From Caldalkalibacillus mannanilyticus JCM 10596 (GTDB lineage Bacteria; Bacillota; Bacilli; Caldalkalibacillales; JCM-10596), in the NCBI RefSeq assembly GCF_000615945.1, contig NZ_BAMO01000034.1:1-60498 (forward strand): a stretch of 60,498 nucleotides of DNA. Direction: 5' to 3'. The position numbers were made by a program, and so were the translations under genes. Positions 46,082-56,495 of the stretch are shown in pieces. Every line of letters starts with the position of its first letter. Within the stretch, counting starts at the first letter, position 1. The notes beneath the pieces were generated by a model, which saw only the letters and a program-made list of their open reading frames with translations, was not told the origin of the DNA and did not search any database.

Positions 46082-47929
46082 TTACTTATTGTCTTTTATT
46101 TCTTCATACTCAGCATCAACGACATTATCATCTGTAGTCTGTGCTCCTTCAGCACCTTCCGCTCCTTGAGCCGCTTGTGCTTCTTGAGCTGCTTGCTCAT
46201 AAAGCTTCATAGATAACTGTTGCACAATTTCTTGTAGGGCATCTTTCGCTGCTTTAATCGCATCAATGTCTGTTCCTTCAAGTGCGCTTTTTAGTTTATC
46301 CTTCGCTTCATTTGCTTTATCGATTTCTGCTTGATCCACTTTACCTGCTAGATCTGTCACGAGTTTCTCTGTGGAGAAAACTAATTGATCTGCTTCGTTT
46401 CTTGTATCTACTTCTTCACGACGCTTACGATCTGATTCTGCATTCGCTTCAGCGTCTTTTACCATTTTCTCGATTTCTTCATCGGAAAGACCACTTGAAG
46501 AGGTGATCGTGATTTTTTGTTCTTTTCCTGTTCCCATATCTTTTGCCGATACATTTACGATCCCGTTCGCATCAATATCAAATGTAACTTGGATCTGCGG
46601 AACCCCACGAGGTGCTGGCGGGATATCTGTTAATTGGAATCGACCTAATGTTTTGTTATACGCAGCCATTTCACGCTCCCCTTGCAGGACGTGGATATCT
46701 ACAGAAGTTTGGTTATCTGCTGCTGTTGAGAAGACCTGTGATTTTTGTGTAGGAATCGTCGTATTACGCTCAATCAGCTTGGTGAATACTCCTCCAAGCG
46801 TTTCGATTCCTAGAGAAAGTGGAGTCACATCAAGTAATAATACATCAGTAACATCCCCTGTCAGAACTCCCGCTTGAACAGCTGCTCCAAGTGCCACTAC
46901 TTCATCAGGATTTACGCCTTTGAAAGGATCTTTTCCTGTTAATTTTTTAATCGATTCTTGAACCGCTGGAATTCGAGTAGATCCTCCAACTAATACTACT
47001 TTATCAATCTCGCTTGGCGTTAAACCAGCATCCTGTAATGCTTGACGAGTAGGTCCTAGGGTTCTCTCAACCAAATGAGAACTTAATTCCTCGAATTTAG
47101 CACGAGATAAGGTAACCTCAAGATGCTTTGGTCCTGTCGCATCTGCTGTAATAAAAGGAAGAGAGATGCTCGTAGATGTCACACCTGAAAGATCCTTCTT
47201 CGCTTTCTCAGCAGCATCCTTTAAGCGCTGTAAAGCCATTTTATCCGCACTTAAATCAATGCCTGTGTCACTTTTGAAGGTTTTGATCAAGAAATCAATA
47301 ATCACTTGGTCAAAATCATCTCCTCCAAGCTGGTTATCCCCGCTTGTCGCAATAACTTCAACCACACTACCTTCATCCTGAGATAGCTCTAGGATCGATA
47401 CGTCAAAAGTACCTCCACCCAAATCATACACAAGAATTTTTTGATCTTGTTTATCGCCTTTATCAAAACCATAAGCTAGAGCTGCTGCTGTAGGCTCATT
47501 CACAATACGCTCTACCTCTAAACCAGCAATCTTTCCAGCATCTTTTGTTGCTTGTCTCTGAGAATCATTGAAATAGGCAGGTACTGTAATAACAGCTTTT
47601 GTTACCTTTTCACCTAAGTATGCTTCTGCATCAGCTTTTAGCTTTTGTAAAATGATCGCTGAAATTTCTTGAGGAGTATATTCTTTCCCTTCAATCACTT
47701 CTTTGTGATTGGTTCCCATATGACGCTTAATAGAAATAACTGTATTCGGGTTTGTGATGGCTTGGCGTTTCGCTACTTCACCTACTAATCTTTCATCACC
47801 CTTAAAGCCCACAACAGATGGGGTTGTTCTATTTCCTTCAGCGTTAGGGATAACGACAGCTTCTCCTCCTTCCATAACGGCTACACAAGAGTTGGTTGTT
47901 CCTAAGTCAATACCAATTACCTTACTCAT
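46082..47929 (-). CDS. dnaK: Molecular chaperone DnaK (Hsp70)
   Basis: 615 residues. The nucleotide-binding domain (1-350) starts [17 protein letters not shown], with [15 protein letters not shown] and [14 protein letters not shown]; the substrate-binding domain and the helical lid follow, ending in the EEVTIDADYEEI-like [13 protein letters not shown] tail, rich in Gln/Ala/Glu. It acts with GrpE (upstream) and DnaJ (downstream) and is under HrcA control via CIRCE. Confidence 0.98.
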   Translation of the reverse strand: MSKVIGIDLGTTNSCVAVMEGGEAVVIPNAEGNRTTPSVVGFKGDERLVGEVAKRQAITNPNTVISIKRHMGTNHKEVIEGKEYTPQEISAIILQKLKADAEAYLGEKVTKAVITVPAYFNDSQRQATKDAGKIAGLEVERIVNEPTAAALAYGFDKGDKQDQKILVYDLGGGTFDVSILELSQDEGSVVEVIATSGDNQLGGDDFDQVIIDFLIKTFKSDTGIDLSADKMALQRLKDAAEKAKKDLSGVTSTSISLPFITADATGPKHLEVTLSRAKFEELSSHLVERTLGPTRQALQDAGLTPSEIDKVVLVGGSTRIPAVQESIKKLTGKDPFKGVNPDEVVALGAAVQAGVLTGDVTDVLLLDVTPLSLGIETLGGVFTKLIERNTTIPTQKSQVFSTAADNQTSVDIHVLQGEREMAAYNKTLGRFQLTDIPPAPRGVPQIQVTFDIDANGIVNVSAKDMGTGKEQKITITSSSGLSDEEIEKMVKDAEANAESDRKRREEVDTRNEADQLVFSTEKLVTDLAGKVDQAEIDKANEAKDKLKSALEGTDIDAIKAAKDALQEIVQQLSMKLYEQAAQEAQAAQGAEGAEGAQTTDDNVVDAEYEEIKDNK

Positions 47930-47966
47930 TTTCTCGTTCCTCCTACTGTATTATGTAGTAATCTAG

Positions 47967-48596
47967 TTACATGCTTACTTTGACCATAGCAGGTCGTATT
48001 ACTTTATCCTTCAATTTATAACCCTTCTGTAATTCTTCCACGACAATCCCCGACTCAAACTCGGAATCTTCAACCTGCATAACGGCTTGATGAAAATGGG
48101 GATCAAATGCTTCACCAACAGCAGGGATGACTTCAAGCCCTTCATTCTGTAAGGCTTGATCTAGTTGTTTAAAGACCATATCAATTCCTTTAACTAGAGA
48201 GTCAAAATCCTGCGTGGTTTTGCTTGCTTCAATCGCTCTTTCAAAATTATCTACAGCAGGAAGTAATTGCTCAAGTAAATTCAGAGAAGCATACTTCGCT
48301 TGATCTTCTTTCTCCTTGCGAGTACGTCTTCTGAAATTATCGAAGTCAGCTTGAGTACGCAAGAACTTCTGGTAGTTTTCTTCTGCTCTGTTTTCTGCTT
48401 CTGCTAGCTTCTGCTGCAATTCCTCCAGTGTGAAGGTGCCTTGCTCTTCTGTCATTTCCTCTCCTGCTTCCCTCTCATTTTCAGTTGTTGAAGATGAGCT
48501 ATCCGCCCCAGAGTTTTCTATGTTTTCAAGCTCCTCCACTGTTACTTCCTCTTCTACACTCACTTGTGTGGTGTCTTTGTTATGTTCTGTTGTCAT
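47967..48596 (-). CDS. grpE: Nucleotide exchange factor GrpE
   Basis: It releases ADP from DnaK. A disordered acidic head (about 1-50) is followed by a long helix and the beta domain with FDPHFHQAVMQVED and the C-terminal GYKLKDKVIRPAMVKVS. Length is 209 residues from the ATG at 48596, which has GGGAGGTGAAGGAT upstream; the GTG/ATG at 48629 is less likely. Confidence 0.95.
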   Translation of the reverse strand: MTTEHNKDTTQVSVEEEVTVEELENIENSGADSSSSTTENEREAGEEMTEEQGTFTLEELQQKLAEAENRAEENYQKFLRTQADFDNFRRRTRKEKEDQAKYASLNLLEQLLPAVDNFERAIEASKTTQDFDSLVKGIDMVFKQLDQALQNEGLEVIPAVGEAFDPHFHQAVMQVEDSEFESGIVVEELQKGYKLKDKVIRPAMVKVSM

Positions 48597-48649
48597 ATCC
48601 TTCACCTCCCATTTGAAGTAATCCTTCACGTTGTCATTTGGAACAGCCC

Positions 48650-49689
48650 TTACGTCCCTCTTTTATACAGGTGATTCAAAATACTACTTAAGTCATGGGT
48701 TAAGTATTCAAGTAAACTAATGACTTTACGGTACTCCATTCGAGTTGGACCTAAAATACTTAACTGTCCCATTGATTTTCCTTCAATAAAATAGGATGCC
48801 GTAATAATACTGCAATGAGTCACTGCTTCATCCACATTTTCTTGACCAATCTTCACCTGAATACCCGATGAGCTTTGGTTAGCCGAGATGACTCCCTGCA
48901 ATCGCTCATGCTGCTCTAACAGCTCAAATAAACTTCGAACCTTCTCCACATCTCGGAATTCTGGCTGAGCAAAAATATTGGTGGTTCCTCCCAGAAAGAT
49001 ACGATCCTCTTTTTCAGGAGTGAAGGTTCTTTCTAAAACCTGTAACGCTTCTTTGTATTGGGTAAAATGCTTCTTTAGTTCATCTGCAATCTCTGAGTAT
49101 AACCTTGCCTTTAACTGATAAATAGGTACACCTTTTAGCCTATGGTTGAGCATATTAATCAGCTTCTCCATATCGGAAATCGAAACTTCCTCTGGAATCG
49201 AGATTTTTCGATTCTCTACCTGACCCGTGTTGGTGACAATAATCGTGACCGCAGAATCCGGACTTAGAGGCACGAGTTGAATATGCTTTAGCGTTGTATT
49301 GAACACATCAGGACCAAGGACAATAGCAGTGTAGTTCGTTAATTCAGAAAGTACAGACGCTGTTTGTTGAATAAGATGCTCAAATTCGACAAACTGTTCT
49401 GCAAACACCATTTTTACTCTATTAACATCCTCTATAGATAGCTTTTCAGGTTTAATAAGATGATCTACATAAAAGCGATATCCTTTGTTGGATGGAATTC
49501 GTCCTGCTGAAGTATGGGGCTGAGTCAAATATCCAGCTCTTCTAAATCCGCCATTTCGTTGCGGATTGTCGCTGGACTGAATGTGACATCACTTCGTTTT
49601 GAAATGGTTCTGGAACCAACAGGCTCTGCCGAACGCACATAATCATCAATCACGGCTTGTAGGATAAATTTTTGTCTGTCTGATAACAT
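48650..49689 (-). CDS. hrcA: Heat-inducible repressor HrcA (frameshifted as sequenced)
   Basis: HrcA binds CIRCE and represses the dnaK and groE operons. The N-terminal HTH is in another frame: from the ATG at 49689 it reads [20 protein letters not shown], then [28 protein letters not shown]. It then needs one G at 49533-49534 to join [24 protein letters not shown], from where the main frame runs to 48650. Joined length is about 346 residues, normal for the family. Its own promoter carries the CIRCE. Confidence 0.95.
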
Positions 49690-49759
49690 CTAGTCACACC
49701 CACCTTCATTGATTTTTCCTTATTCCATCCATCCATTCCCTAGGATGTTTGTAGGTTTG

Positions 49760-49786
49760 TTAGCACTCTGTTCTTATGAGTGCTAA
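49760..49786. promoter_or_regulatory. CIRCE operator
   Basis: TTAGCACTC-N9-GAGTGCTAA matches the CIRCE consensus at every arm position. It is 12 bases after the -10 of the hrcA promoter, so HrcA would block the start of the hrcA-grpE-dnaK-dnaJ transcript. Confidence 0.97.
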
Positions 49787-49797
49787 ATTCTAATACA

Positions 49798-49826
49798 AAA
49801 ATACCAAAACCCTTAATAAATGTCAA
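49798..49826 (-). promoter_or_regulatory. Sigma-A promoter of hrcA-grpE-dnaK-dnaJ
   Basis: On the reverse strand a perfect TTGACA and TATTTT are 17 bases apart, with TG one base before the -10. The -35 touches the end of hemW at 49829. CIRCE follows directly. Confidence 0.8.
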
Positions 49827-49828
49827 TC

Positions 49829-50976
49829 CTACACATGATCTTCTCGTAAAAAAGTTGCAAAAACCTCATTGCCAAGGAATTTCCCCTTTTTAGTCAGAGA
49901 GAATCGCTCTCCTTCTATCTGAAGAAGCCCTGCTTGGAGTAAGGTTTCAAGCTCTTTACCATAGATCTCCTCCAAAGAAATATGATACTTTTCAAAAAAG
50001 GTGTTTTTGGACACACCCTCTGAGGTACGAAGCCCCATGATCATCATATCTTCCATCGCTTCCCTAGGAGTGACCGAATGGGTTTCAATCTGAGGGAGCC
50101 CTCCTTCTTCAATCAAGTGTAAGTATTCCTTTAACGGACCCGCATTGACATGACGAATCCCTCTCAGATACCCATGAGCTCCCGCCCCTACACCATAATA
50201 CTCTTCATTTCTCCAATAGGTTAAATTATGTTTGCTTTCGTAGCCCGGAAGCGCAAAATTACTAATTTCGTACTGGGAAAACCCTTGTTTTGCCATGCTC
50301 TCCATCAGGAAATCATACATCTGAACCTCTTCTTCTTCTGTAGGAAGCGGCAATTTGTCCTTACGATACAAGGTATGAAAAAACGTCCCTTCCTCTACCT
50401 TGAGGCTGTAGGCAGAGAGATGCTGCAATTCTAAGGCTCTAAATTGCTCTAGACTCTCTTCAAACATCGAAAGCGATTGACCTGGTAAGCCAAACATAAG
50501 ATCTAGAGAAATATTGGAGAAGCTATTTTTTGAGCTAGCTCCACCCCTGTGTACACCTCTTGAGGAGTATGCATCCTGCCCAGTTTTTTCAACAAGGAGG
50601 GCTCAAAGGTTTGCACGCCAATAGAGAGTCTATTGACTCCCCCTGCTTTCATGACGGCAAGAAGCTCTTCTGTCATTGACTCAGGATTGGCTTCGACGGT
50701 GAACTCTCCCCCCTCAGATACGGTAGGAAACGATTGATACACGCTCTCCAGCAAAAAGTCCATTTGCTTAGGGGTTAGTGTAGTGGGTGTACCCCCGCCT
50801 ATAAACAATGTTTTGATTTGTTCAGGTCGATGCTGTAAAGCTGTACGTTCCATTTCTTGTTGCAGTCCATGGAGGTAGTCTTCAACGGACTGTCCCTTGA
50901 CTACATATTTGTTAAAGTCGCAATAGGGACAAATTCGACTACAAAAAGGGATGTGAATATAAACGGATTGAGCCAT
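49829..50976 (-). CDS. hemW: Haem chaperone/coproporphyrinogen oxidase-like HemW (frameshifted as sequenced)
   Basis: HemW is a radical SAM protein now thought to insert haem rather than oxidise coproporphyrinogen. The cluster motif is CSRICPYCDF, near residue 12; the HemN-type lacks the extra fourth cysteine motif. The first frame (50503-50976) stops at IASPIFL; the second (to 49829) resumes SNISLDLMFGLPGQSLSMFEESLEQF. One A is missing from a run of six at 50526-50531. Joined length is about 381 residues, as expected. In Bacillus lepA precedes hemW; here the peptide cluster does. Confidence 0.93.
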
Positions 50977-51065
50977 GTTGTCACTCTTTTCTATCTTGGT
51001 TCATGTACGATTGTACGAGTATTTACATTTCATTCTATCTATCATACCAAATCTTTTCACTTTTT

Positions 51066-51120
51066 TCAGAAGAAAAAGGCTACTGATCAGGAAATATCAT
51101 CCTTACCATGTAGCCTTTTT
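51066..51120 (-). terminator. Terminator of the peptide biosynthesis operon
   Basis: AAAAAGGCTAC (51073-51083) and GTAGCCTTTTT (51110-51120) form an 11-bp stem around a 26-base loop, 16 bases after the stop of the last cluster gene. It marks the left boundary of the cluster. Confidence 0.75.
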
Positions 51121-51135
51121 AGTTCTACATTCATC

Positions 51136-52023
51136 TTAGATTTCTTCCTCAGAAGCCATACTCCCTAAGATTTCAGCAATAAAATATTCATAGACTGGCG
51201 GGACTCCTAATCTGTTATTTGTCATATGAATATGTGAGGCAACGATATAATCTAGATATTCCTTATCCTTTATTTCCTCTGCAATGACCTCTAGTTTTTT
51301 TTTCATACTACCTATCATCTCTTTAAATTCTAAGGAGTTGTTCATCATGCCAATCACCTTAACAATAGCACCTTTATTCTTGGAAAGGAATTCATAAATT
51401 TTTTGTTCATTTTCATTATGGTCCCTAAATGATTGCCATAATTTTTTATAGAAGTCTGTATACGGTTCTAACCCATTTTGGTGGTAAACCTCTCGTAATT
51501 GGTTCATCAAATGATAGGTAATACCACAGGAGTACAACACTTTCTTCAAAAAATTGTTTTGACTGGCTTCAATCATTTTCCAGACCATGAAGCTTGAATA
51601 CATAAACATGGTTTCATTGTATGGCATCATCTTCTCTCCACCATATCGATCTATCTCCGGAATGTACTCGTATTGAACCACTTCTCCCTCTTCATGCCAT
51701 GTTAGTTGATCTAATTCTAGAGCTTCTCCATCAAACTTATGATTTTTGTAGTATTCGTCTTTTGTCCATTTATGCTCACTTGGGTGTTCAACGATATATT
51801 CTGTGATCATTTGCTTTATATCATTTTCTATTTCACTTGATTTTGGATTCAGCATACGAAAACGTAAATGTGGTCCCCCTTCCCAATATCTGATAAAGAA
51901 CCATTTTTCTATTTTTTCGTTCTTTCTATATTCTTCAAATTTTTTAATCACCCTACATATTAATTCATCATAGTGTTCTACATTGTGGAAAAAGGCATGG
52001 TACGCAATCCACTGATGATCCAT
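51136..52023 (-). CDS. Thiopeptide-type/SpaB C-terminal domain protein
   Basis: 295 residues matching the SpaB_C family, whose members catalyse glutamate elimination from glutamylated Ser/Thr or, in thiopeptides, the [4+2] pyridine-forming step. Landmarks are the N-terminal WIAYHAFFH, WFFIRYWEGGPHLRFRM (about 41-57; the GPHLR arginines match conserved LanB residues) and the C-terminal SHIHMTNNRLGV. Which of the two reactions it performs cannot be settled by eye. It is the last gene of the operon, with ribosome site 30 bases after the YcaO gene. Confidence 0.85.
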   Translation of the reverse strand: MDHQWIAYHAFFHNVEHYDELICRVIKKFEEYRKNEKIEKWFFIRYWEGGPHLRFRMLNPKSSEIENDIKQMITEYIVEHPSEHKWTKDEYYKNHKFDGEALELDQLTWHEEGEVVQYEYIPEIDRYGGEKMMPYNETMFMYSSFMVWKMIEASQNNFLKKVLYSCGITYHLMNQLREVYHQNGLEPYTDFYKKLWQSFRDHNENEQKIYEFLSKNKGAIVKVIGMMNNSLEFKEMIGSMKKKLEVIAEEIKDKEYLDYIVASHIHMTNNRLGVPPVYEYFIAEILGSMASEEEI

Positions 52024-52057
52024 ATATTATCTCCTTTCATCATTTGCTCTCAATTCC

Positions 52058-54022
52058 TTATGGGAACGGATGCGGGAAAGGGTTCATGTGTTCTACTTCA
52101 ATAGGCTTTGTTCTTCGACCAGCTAATACGGGACCCTGAAGGACTCTATCGAGAATGATTCGACGGTATTGATGTCCAAAGCTCATGGTCAACATCCCTG
52201 GAACGAATACTTTGACACAAGCTAAATTTGTCTTTTTTAATAGTTCACCAGTTAAATTGACTACATAGATGTCATCATAATAGTGGAAAACCTTACGTAG
52301 TAGACAATCTATATCATCCTTTAAATCATCATGATGAAATTTTTTTTCTTTGTACCATTCTGGAAATAGTTCTTGCAAAGATGCCTTTCCACCCTTCCCA
52401 TTAAATAGAAAGTCAAAGCGTTCCAGTATCTCAGGGTGCGAGTATAGAAGCACGTGGTCTTCAAACTTTGTTGTTTCATCCGAGTTGTAGTACATCAAAT
52501 CTCTACGCTCTTGAAGATCAGAGTCTAGAAATATCTTTTCATATACTGGAAGAGAACTAACCACCTCAATCATAGCTCCCCTTAAGGCATTCTCCGGATT
52601 AAAGTGTGCACCTGCTGCGCTATACGTTTTTACAATGGCATTTCTTTTACTATCTATAACCATTCCCCATATACTCGGCACCTTCAATTCCATCGACATA
52701 TCAAAGAAATGCAATCGATATCCTTTATCCTCTAGAAACAACTTCATTTGAAGTACGTCTTTCAAATTTGACTTCTCAACATCTATTTCAACAAGTTCTA
52801 ATTTGTTATACCAAGAAACAAGGAAATTATCTCTCTCGATCATTTCAAATAATCCATACAGCATTGCTTCGTCAAGTGAAGAGCCGAGAGCACAGCCATT
52901 TGATGTTTCATAGACAAATCGAGTCGTTCCTTCTCTAATTAAGTTATCACCATAGTAGACCATTTGTTCTGGCACTAAAACTTCTTTATTTTCCTTCATC
53001 GACCATCCCCAAACCCAGTAATACTCTAAATCATCATGATATTCTGGATATTCATACCCTTTATAGGATACTTGTTCTTTAGCATGAGGACCCAATCTCC
53101 TTGGATTAACTGCTTTATCTTTCAACTGATTATAGGAACCATAAATATGAGACACTGATTTTTTGTTATTAATATTAGAGTACCGTTCTAACGATTCTAA
53201 AAGAGCAAATTGTTCAGAGGAATGGTAATCATAGCTTCTGCCAAAGGCATGATCTAAGTTACCTTTTTTTCCGAAACTTTCTGTACCTAGCATAGGAATA
53301 AACTTGGATTCTATTTCTTTGTAGATGTGCTTTAATTTCCCTGTATCCTTATCTACAAGTAATCTCTTTAACACTGAACTATTTGGTGCTTCTCTCAACC
53401 GATGCTTTGTAGGACTTAGTTTCTTGCCGCCTGTTAGTTTAATCATGGCAAGTTCTGGATTATCATCTGGGAGGGTACTACAGGTGGAGCATTGCTCATC
53501 CTTGTCCATATAATGATTGATAAGATCAAAGGGCTCGTGCTTACACTCAATTACTCTATTACTAAACGAACACTTTCCTGTTGTTTGTATCTCTTCTATA
53601 GCATCCATCACTTGCCTACATATATAGTCAGTAAAATAGGAAGGCCAGGGTAGCAAAACTGTATCATCTATCTCACCGAGATAAGGAATATTTCTCATGT
53701 AGATCATCGGACTATCATGATTATTGGCAACGAGAGAATGATAAAGACAATCAATACAAGCACTATCTTGATCTAATACTGGTCCGATGAAGGCTTGATC
53801 CAACAACATATTGGCTCGAATATAGGGTATACTTTGATGACAATACTTGGTCACTTCTCGTTCGTAAGAATAATCAAAAAAATCATACATTCCTATCAGA
53901 ATACTTCCTCTGGGTACATCCTGATAATCATTGATTAGTGTGTACTCCACCTGATGGAGCGTCATCTGGTGAATGAGTGTGTCCATCAAGTAACTTCCAT
54001 TGTTTAGAACAAACAGATTCAT
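52058..54022 (-). CDS. YcaO azoline-forming cyclodehydratase with fused N-terminal C-like domain
   Basis: It uses ATP to turn Cys/Ser/Thr of a core peptide into azolines (thiazole/oxazole precursors). At 654 residues: an N-terminal E1-like domain with a cysteine pair at C89/C92 (ACIDCLYH) and a second at C178/C181 (QCSTCST), likely a four-cysteine zinc site; then the YcaO domain from about 235, with AFGRSYDYHSSEQFALLESLERY and NGCALGSSLDEAMLYGLFEMIERD supplying ATP-Mg ligands. It ends NPFPHPFP, the PxPxP tail of azoline-forming YcaO enzymes. This is the SagD/TbtG class. It overlaps the F protein by four bases. Confidence 0.92.
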   Translation of the reverse strand: MNLFVLNNGSYLMDTLIHQMTLHQVEYTLINDYQDVPRGSILIGMYDFFDYSYEREVTKYCHQSIPYIRANMLLDQAFIGPVLDQDSACIDCLYHSLVANNHDSPMIYMRNIPYLGEIDDTVLLPWPSYFTDYICRQVMDAIEEIQTTGKCSFSNRVIECKHEPFDLINHYMDKDEQCSTCSTLPDDNPELAMIKLTGGKKLSPTKHRLREAPNSSVLKRLLVDKDTGKLKHIYKEIESKFIPMLGTESFGKKGNLDHAFGRSYDYHSSEQFALLESLERYSNINNKKSVSHIYGSYNQLKDKAVNPRRLGPHAKEQVSYKGYEYPEYHDDLEYYWVWGWSMKENKEVLVPEQMVYYGDNLIREGTTRFVYETSNGCALGSSLDEAMLYGLFEMIERDNFLVSWYNKLELVEIDVEKSNLKDVLQMKLFLEDKGYRLHFFDMSMELKVPSIWGMVIDSKRNAIVKTYSAAGAHFNPENALRGAMIEVVSSLPVYEKIFLDSDLQERRDLMYYNSDETTKFEDHVLLYSHPEILERFDFLFNGKGGKASLQELFPEWYKEKKFHHDDLKDDIDCLLRKVFHYYDDIYVVNLTGELLKKTNLACVKVFVPGMLTMSFGHQYRRIILDRVLQGPVLAGRRTKPIEVEHMNPFPHPFP

Positions 54023-55694
54023 GAACTCTCCTCCATGCCCATCAGTATTTTGTAACAGCTCATTCCTGCTTCTTTTAGATAATGATTATACTTCCATTCC
54101 ACTAATTCAATTCGACATCCCATCTGATCGAGTACGTCTGAAACAAGTGTGAGTACATCTTTGCTTGCTGCCCCATCAAGCACCTGATCTATTAGGGCTT
54201 CCTGTACTGAATAATAGCCTGAATCTTTCTCTGTTAACATCTCGTTAGTTATACTCTCATTTTGATAGAATAAACCATAGAGTTGAACTAATCCCGCAAA
54301 CAAGGCTTCCTTGAGATGAATATCGTATCGTTTCCACAGCACTTTATCCTGATCTATTAGACTTATTTCATACAGACCCGCATGAGGTATAGCGTCAATC
54401 TTAAACTTGAATCGATCCCCAAATCTATTTTCTTGTACCTCCTGTATTAAACGAACAATGATATGATCTCTAATTTCATTAGGTGGATGCACCAGCTTTT
54501 AGCTTTTTCAGGACTATGCTCTCTCACATATTGAAACACTAAAGGAATGATTCCCTCTGTGTATATCTGTTCTAGCTTTTCAGCAACAACCCAATTCGTG
54601 AACTGACCGATTTCTTTTTTATTTTCATCCGACATTTGGAGTACCTTCGTAAGCCCTTGTCGAAAAGCATCTTTGTACACCTCTTGCGGGCTCTCTCCAC
54701 TTACATAGATTCTGTTTTTCTGACCGTTTACCCTAAAGCTACATGAAGCCACCTTATACGGCACTTGTTGCAGCTTCCCATATTCTAATTTTTCAATAAG
54801 ATAAGGGAGTGATTTTACTAGCTTGTTTAATTGGAAAATGACAATATGATGGGCTTTCTCTGGTTCAAAAGTAATATCTTCCAGATTTGTTTTATCTGAT
54901 CTGTATTCACAAGGATCGAGCAAATAAATCATTTCGGTGAAGATCTGTGATGTACTTAGATCTATCCTGAATACTTTTTCATCTTGATTTTTGGAATCAT
55001 GTAGCAGTGATATAGCTTTATACAACGCGGCATCTAAATGAGGTGGATGGATGTCTTCATTCGTTTCAAAACAGGTCAAAAATTTCACGAGATTCATTAA
55101 CCCTTCTAGTGTACCTTGATAGAGAATGACTTCTTGTTGAAAAGGGAATACAATAGATAGTTTCTCCAGCCCTCGGTAGCATTCAAATAAATGTTCTACT
55201 TGTTCTTGTACTTTTTCTATTGATTTGATTAACAATATAATGGGCCCCTTAGAACCAACTGCTTTTTCTTGATGAATTTGATACTTGCTCACTATCACAT
55301 TGGTATATCTCTTGAACATCCACTTCTTCTCTAAACGTTCATCATCTAGAATGATTAGTTGAGGAGAGGGAGTTTTTAAGGCTTCTTCATCGACAATATA
55401 TTGATTGGTCAAAATGCTTTGAACTTTTTCCTTTATTACTTCAAACTGCTTATATTTATTGTCCTCACAATATTTTTCAAAGTCTTCATTTGTCACAGCC
55501 TGTTCTTTAATAACTGGAAAGACATATTCCATTAAGTCAACAAAGGCTTTATTCGAAATTTTGTATGTTTTATTCCATTTTCTTATGTAGATAACCTTAC
55601 CGTGCAAAAAAAACCATGTTTTGTTTTTATACCATGTTTTAGTTTGTAGCATTCTCTCATCTCCTCTACTCGAATCGTCTTCCTTATCCGCCAT
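54019..55694 (-). CDS. Ocin-ThiF-like F protein (probably one gene, frameshifted as sequenced)
   Basis: F proteins bind the leader peptide and activate the YcaO enzyme. The first frame (54447-55694, 415 residues) opens with a winged-helix RRE-like region, VIYIRKWNKTYKISNKAFVD (about 30-50), then a divergent ThiF-like body. It ends SPEKAKSWCIH. A second frame (54019-54492) starts at a GTG with no ribosome site and reads PPNEIRDHIIVRLIQEVQ. Adding one A to the AAAA at 54497-54500 joins them as EKAKKLVHPPNE. I therefore read one protein of about 556 residues; two separate genes are possible. The likely start is the second Met (MLQTKTW, 55652), with the genuine start uncertain. Confidence 0.75.
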
Positions 55695-55714
55695 ATCAAA
55701 TGGCTGGAACGAGT

Positions 55715-56476
55715 TTATTTTTTAGCAATAACGAAGACTCGATGTACCGATTCTGGATCTTTTAGAACCTGATTGAGATCATGACTTAGTGTAAAGTCAA
55801 CTTTGCTCCATCCTATATCTAATAAGTAATTTTTCACCTTGTCCAATTCGAAGATTGTATTATACACAATCTGTTGAAACCTCACATAGGTGTCATTATT
55901 CTTTTGTTTTACAAACCCACTAAAAACCGTGCACGCTTTTTGGAAGGAAGGATGATATTGTCGTTTAGTAATAAATAAACTATTTTGATCTTCATGTACA
56001 CTCAACCCATCTGAAGTAGTAAGAGCTAGTCTAGTATTCAAATCGAATACAAAGGTTCCTTTTTCCTCTAAGACGTCATACACACATTTAAAACAACTTT
56101 GCAAGGCTTCATCGTTTTCCAAGTGATTTAGTGCATCATACGTTGATACAATCAAACTATAATGTTGGTCTAAAGCAAAGTTTGTCGCATCCCCTAATAT
56201 AAACTGCGCTTGTCCAGCTTCAATATATTTCTCTGCATTTTTCATTGCATAGGTCAACATATGTTCTGAAATATCAATTCCTGTTACATTAAATCCTTTT
56301 CTTAGAAAATGAAGTGATAAACGTCCCGTTCCACAACATAAATCTAAAATGTTCTTATTTTGCAGGCTGATTTCTTGTTGCTCAATTAACGAATAGATTT
56401 GTGTGAAAGTATCATCTGCAAACTGAGAAAAGTTATTATTATAGATAGTAGCAAAAACATGTCCATATTTTTCCAT
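55715..56476 (-). CDS. Class I SAM-dependent methyltransferase
   Basis: 253 residues. SAM motif I is NILDLCCGTGRLSLHFLRKGF (about 44-64), followed by VTGIDISEHML and DATNF, and motif post-I SLIVSTYDALNHLEN. The N-terminus YGHVFATIYNNNF and the C-terminal part resemble small-molecule methyltransferases of the ubiE-like fold. Inside this operon it most likely modifies the peptide, but nothing here defines the site. Confidence 0.88.
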   Translation of the reverse strand: MEKYGHVFATIYNNNFSQFADDTFTQIYSLIEQQEISLQNKNILDLCCGTGRLSLHFLRKGFNVTGIDISEHMLTYAMKNAEKYIEAGQAQFILGDATNFALDQHYSLIVSTYDALNHLENDEALQSCFKCVYDVLEEKGTFVFDLNTRLALTTSDGLSVHEDQNSLFITKRQYHPSFQKACTVFSGFVKQKNNDTYVRFQQIVYNTIFELDKVKNYLLDIGWSKVDFTLSHDLNQVLKDPESVHRVFVIAKK

Positions 56477-56495
56477 AATATCACCCCTTCTTATT

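Noticed and set aside
46282..47966. Plus-strand ORFs within dnaK
   Set aside because: They are antisense shadows of the conserved DnaK frame.
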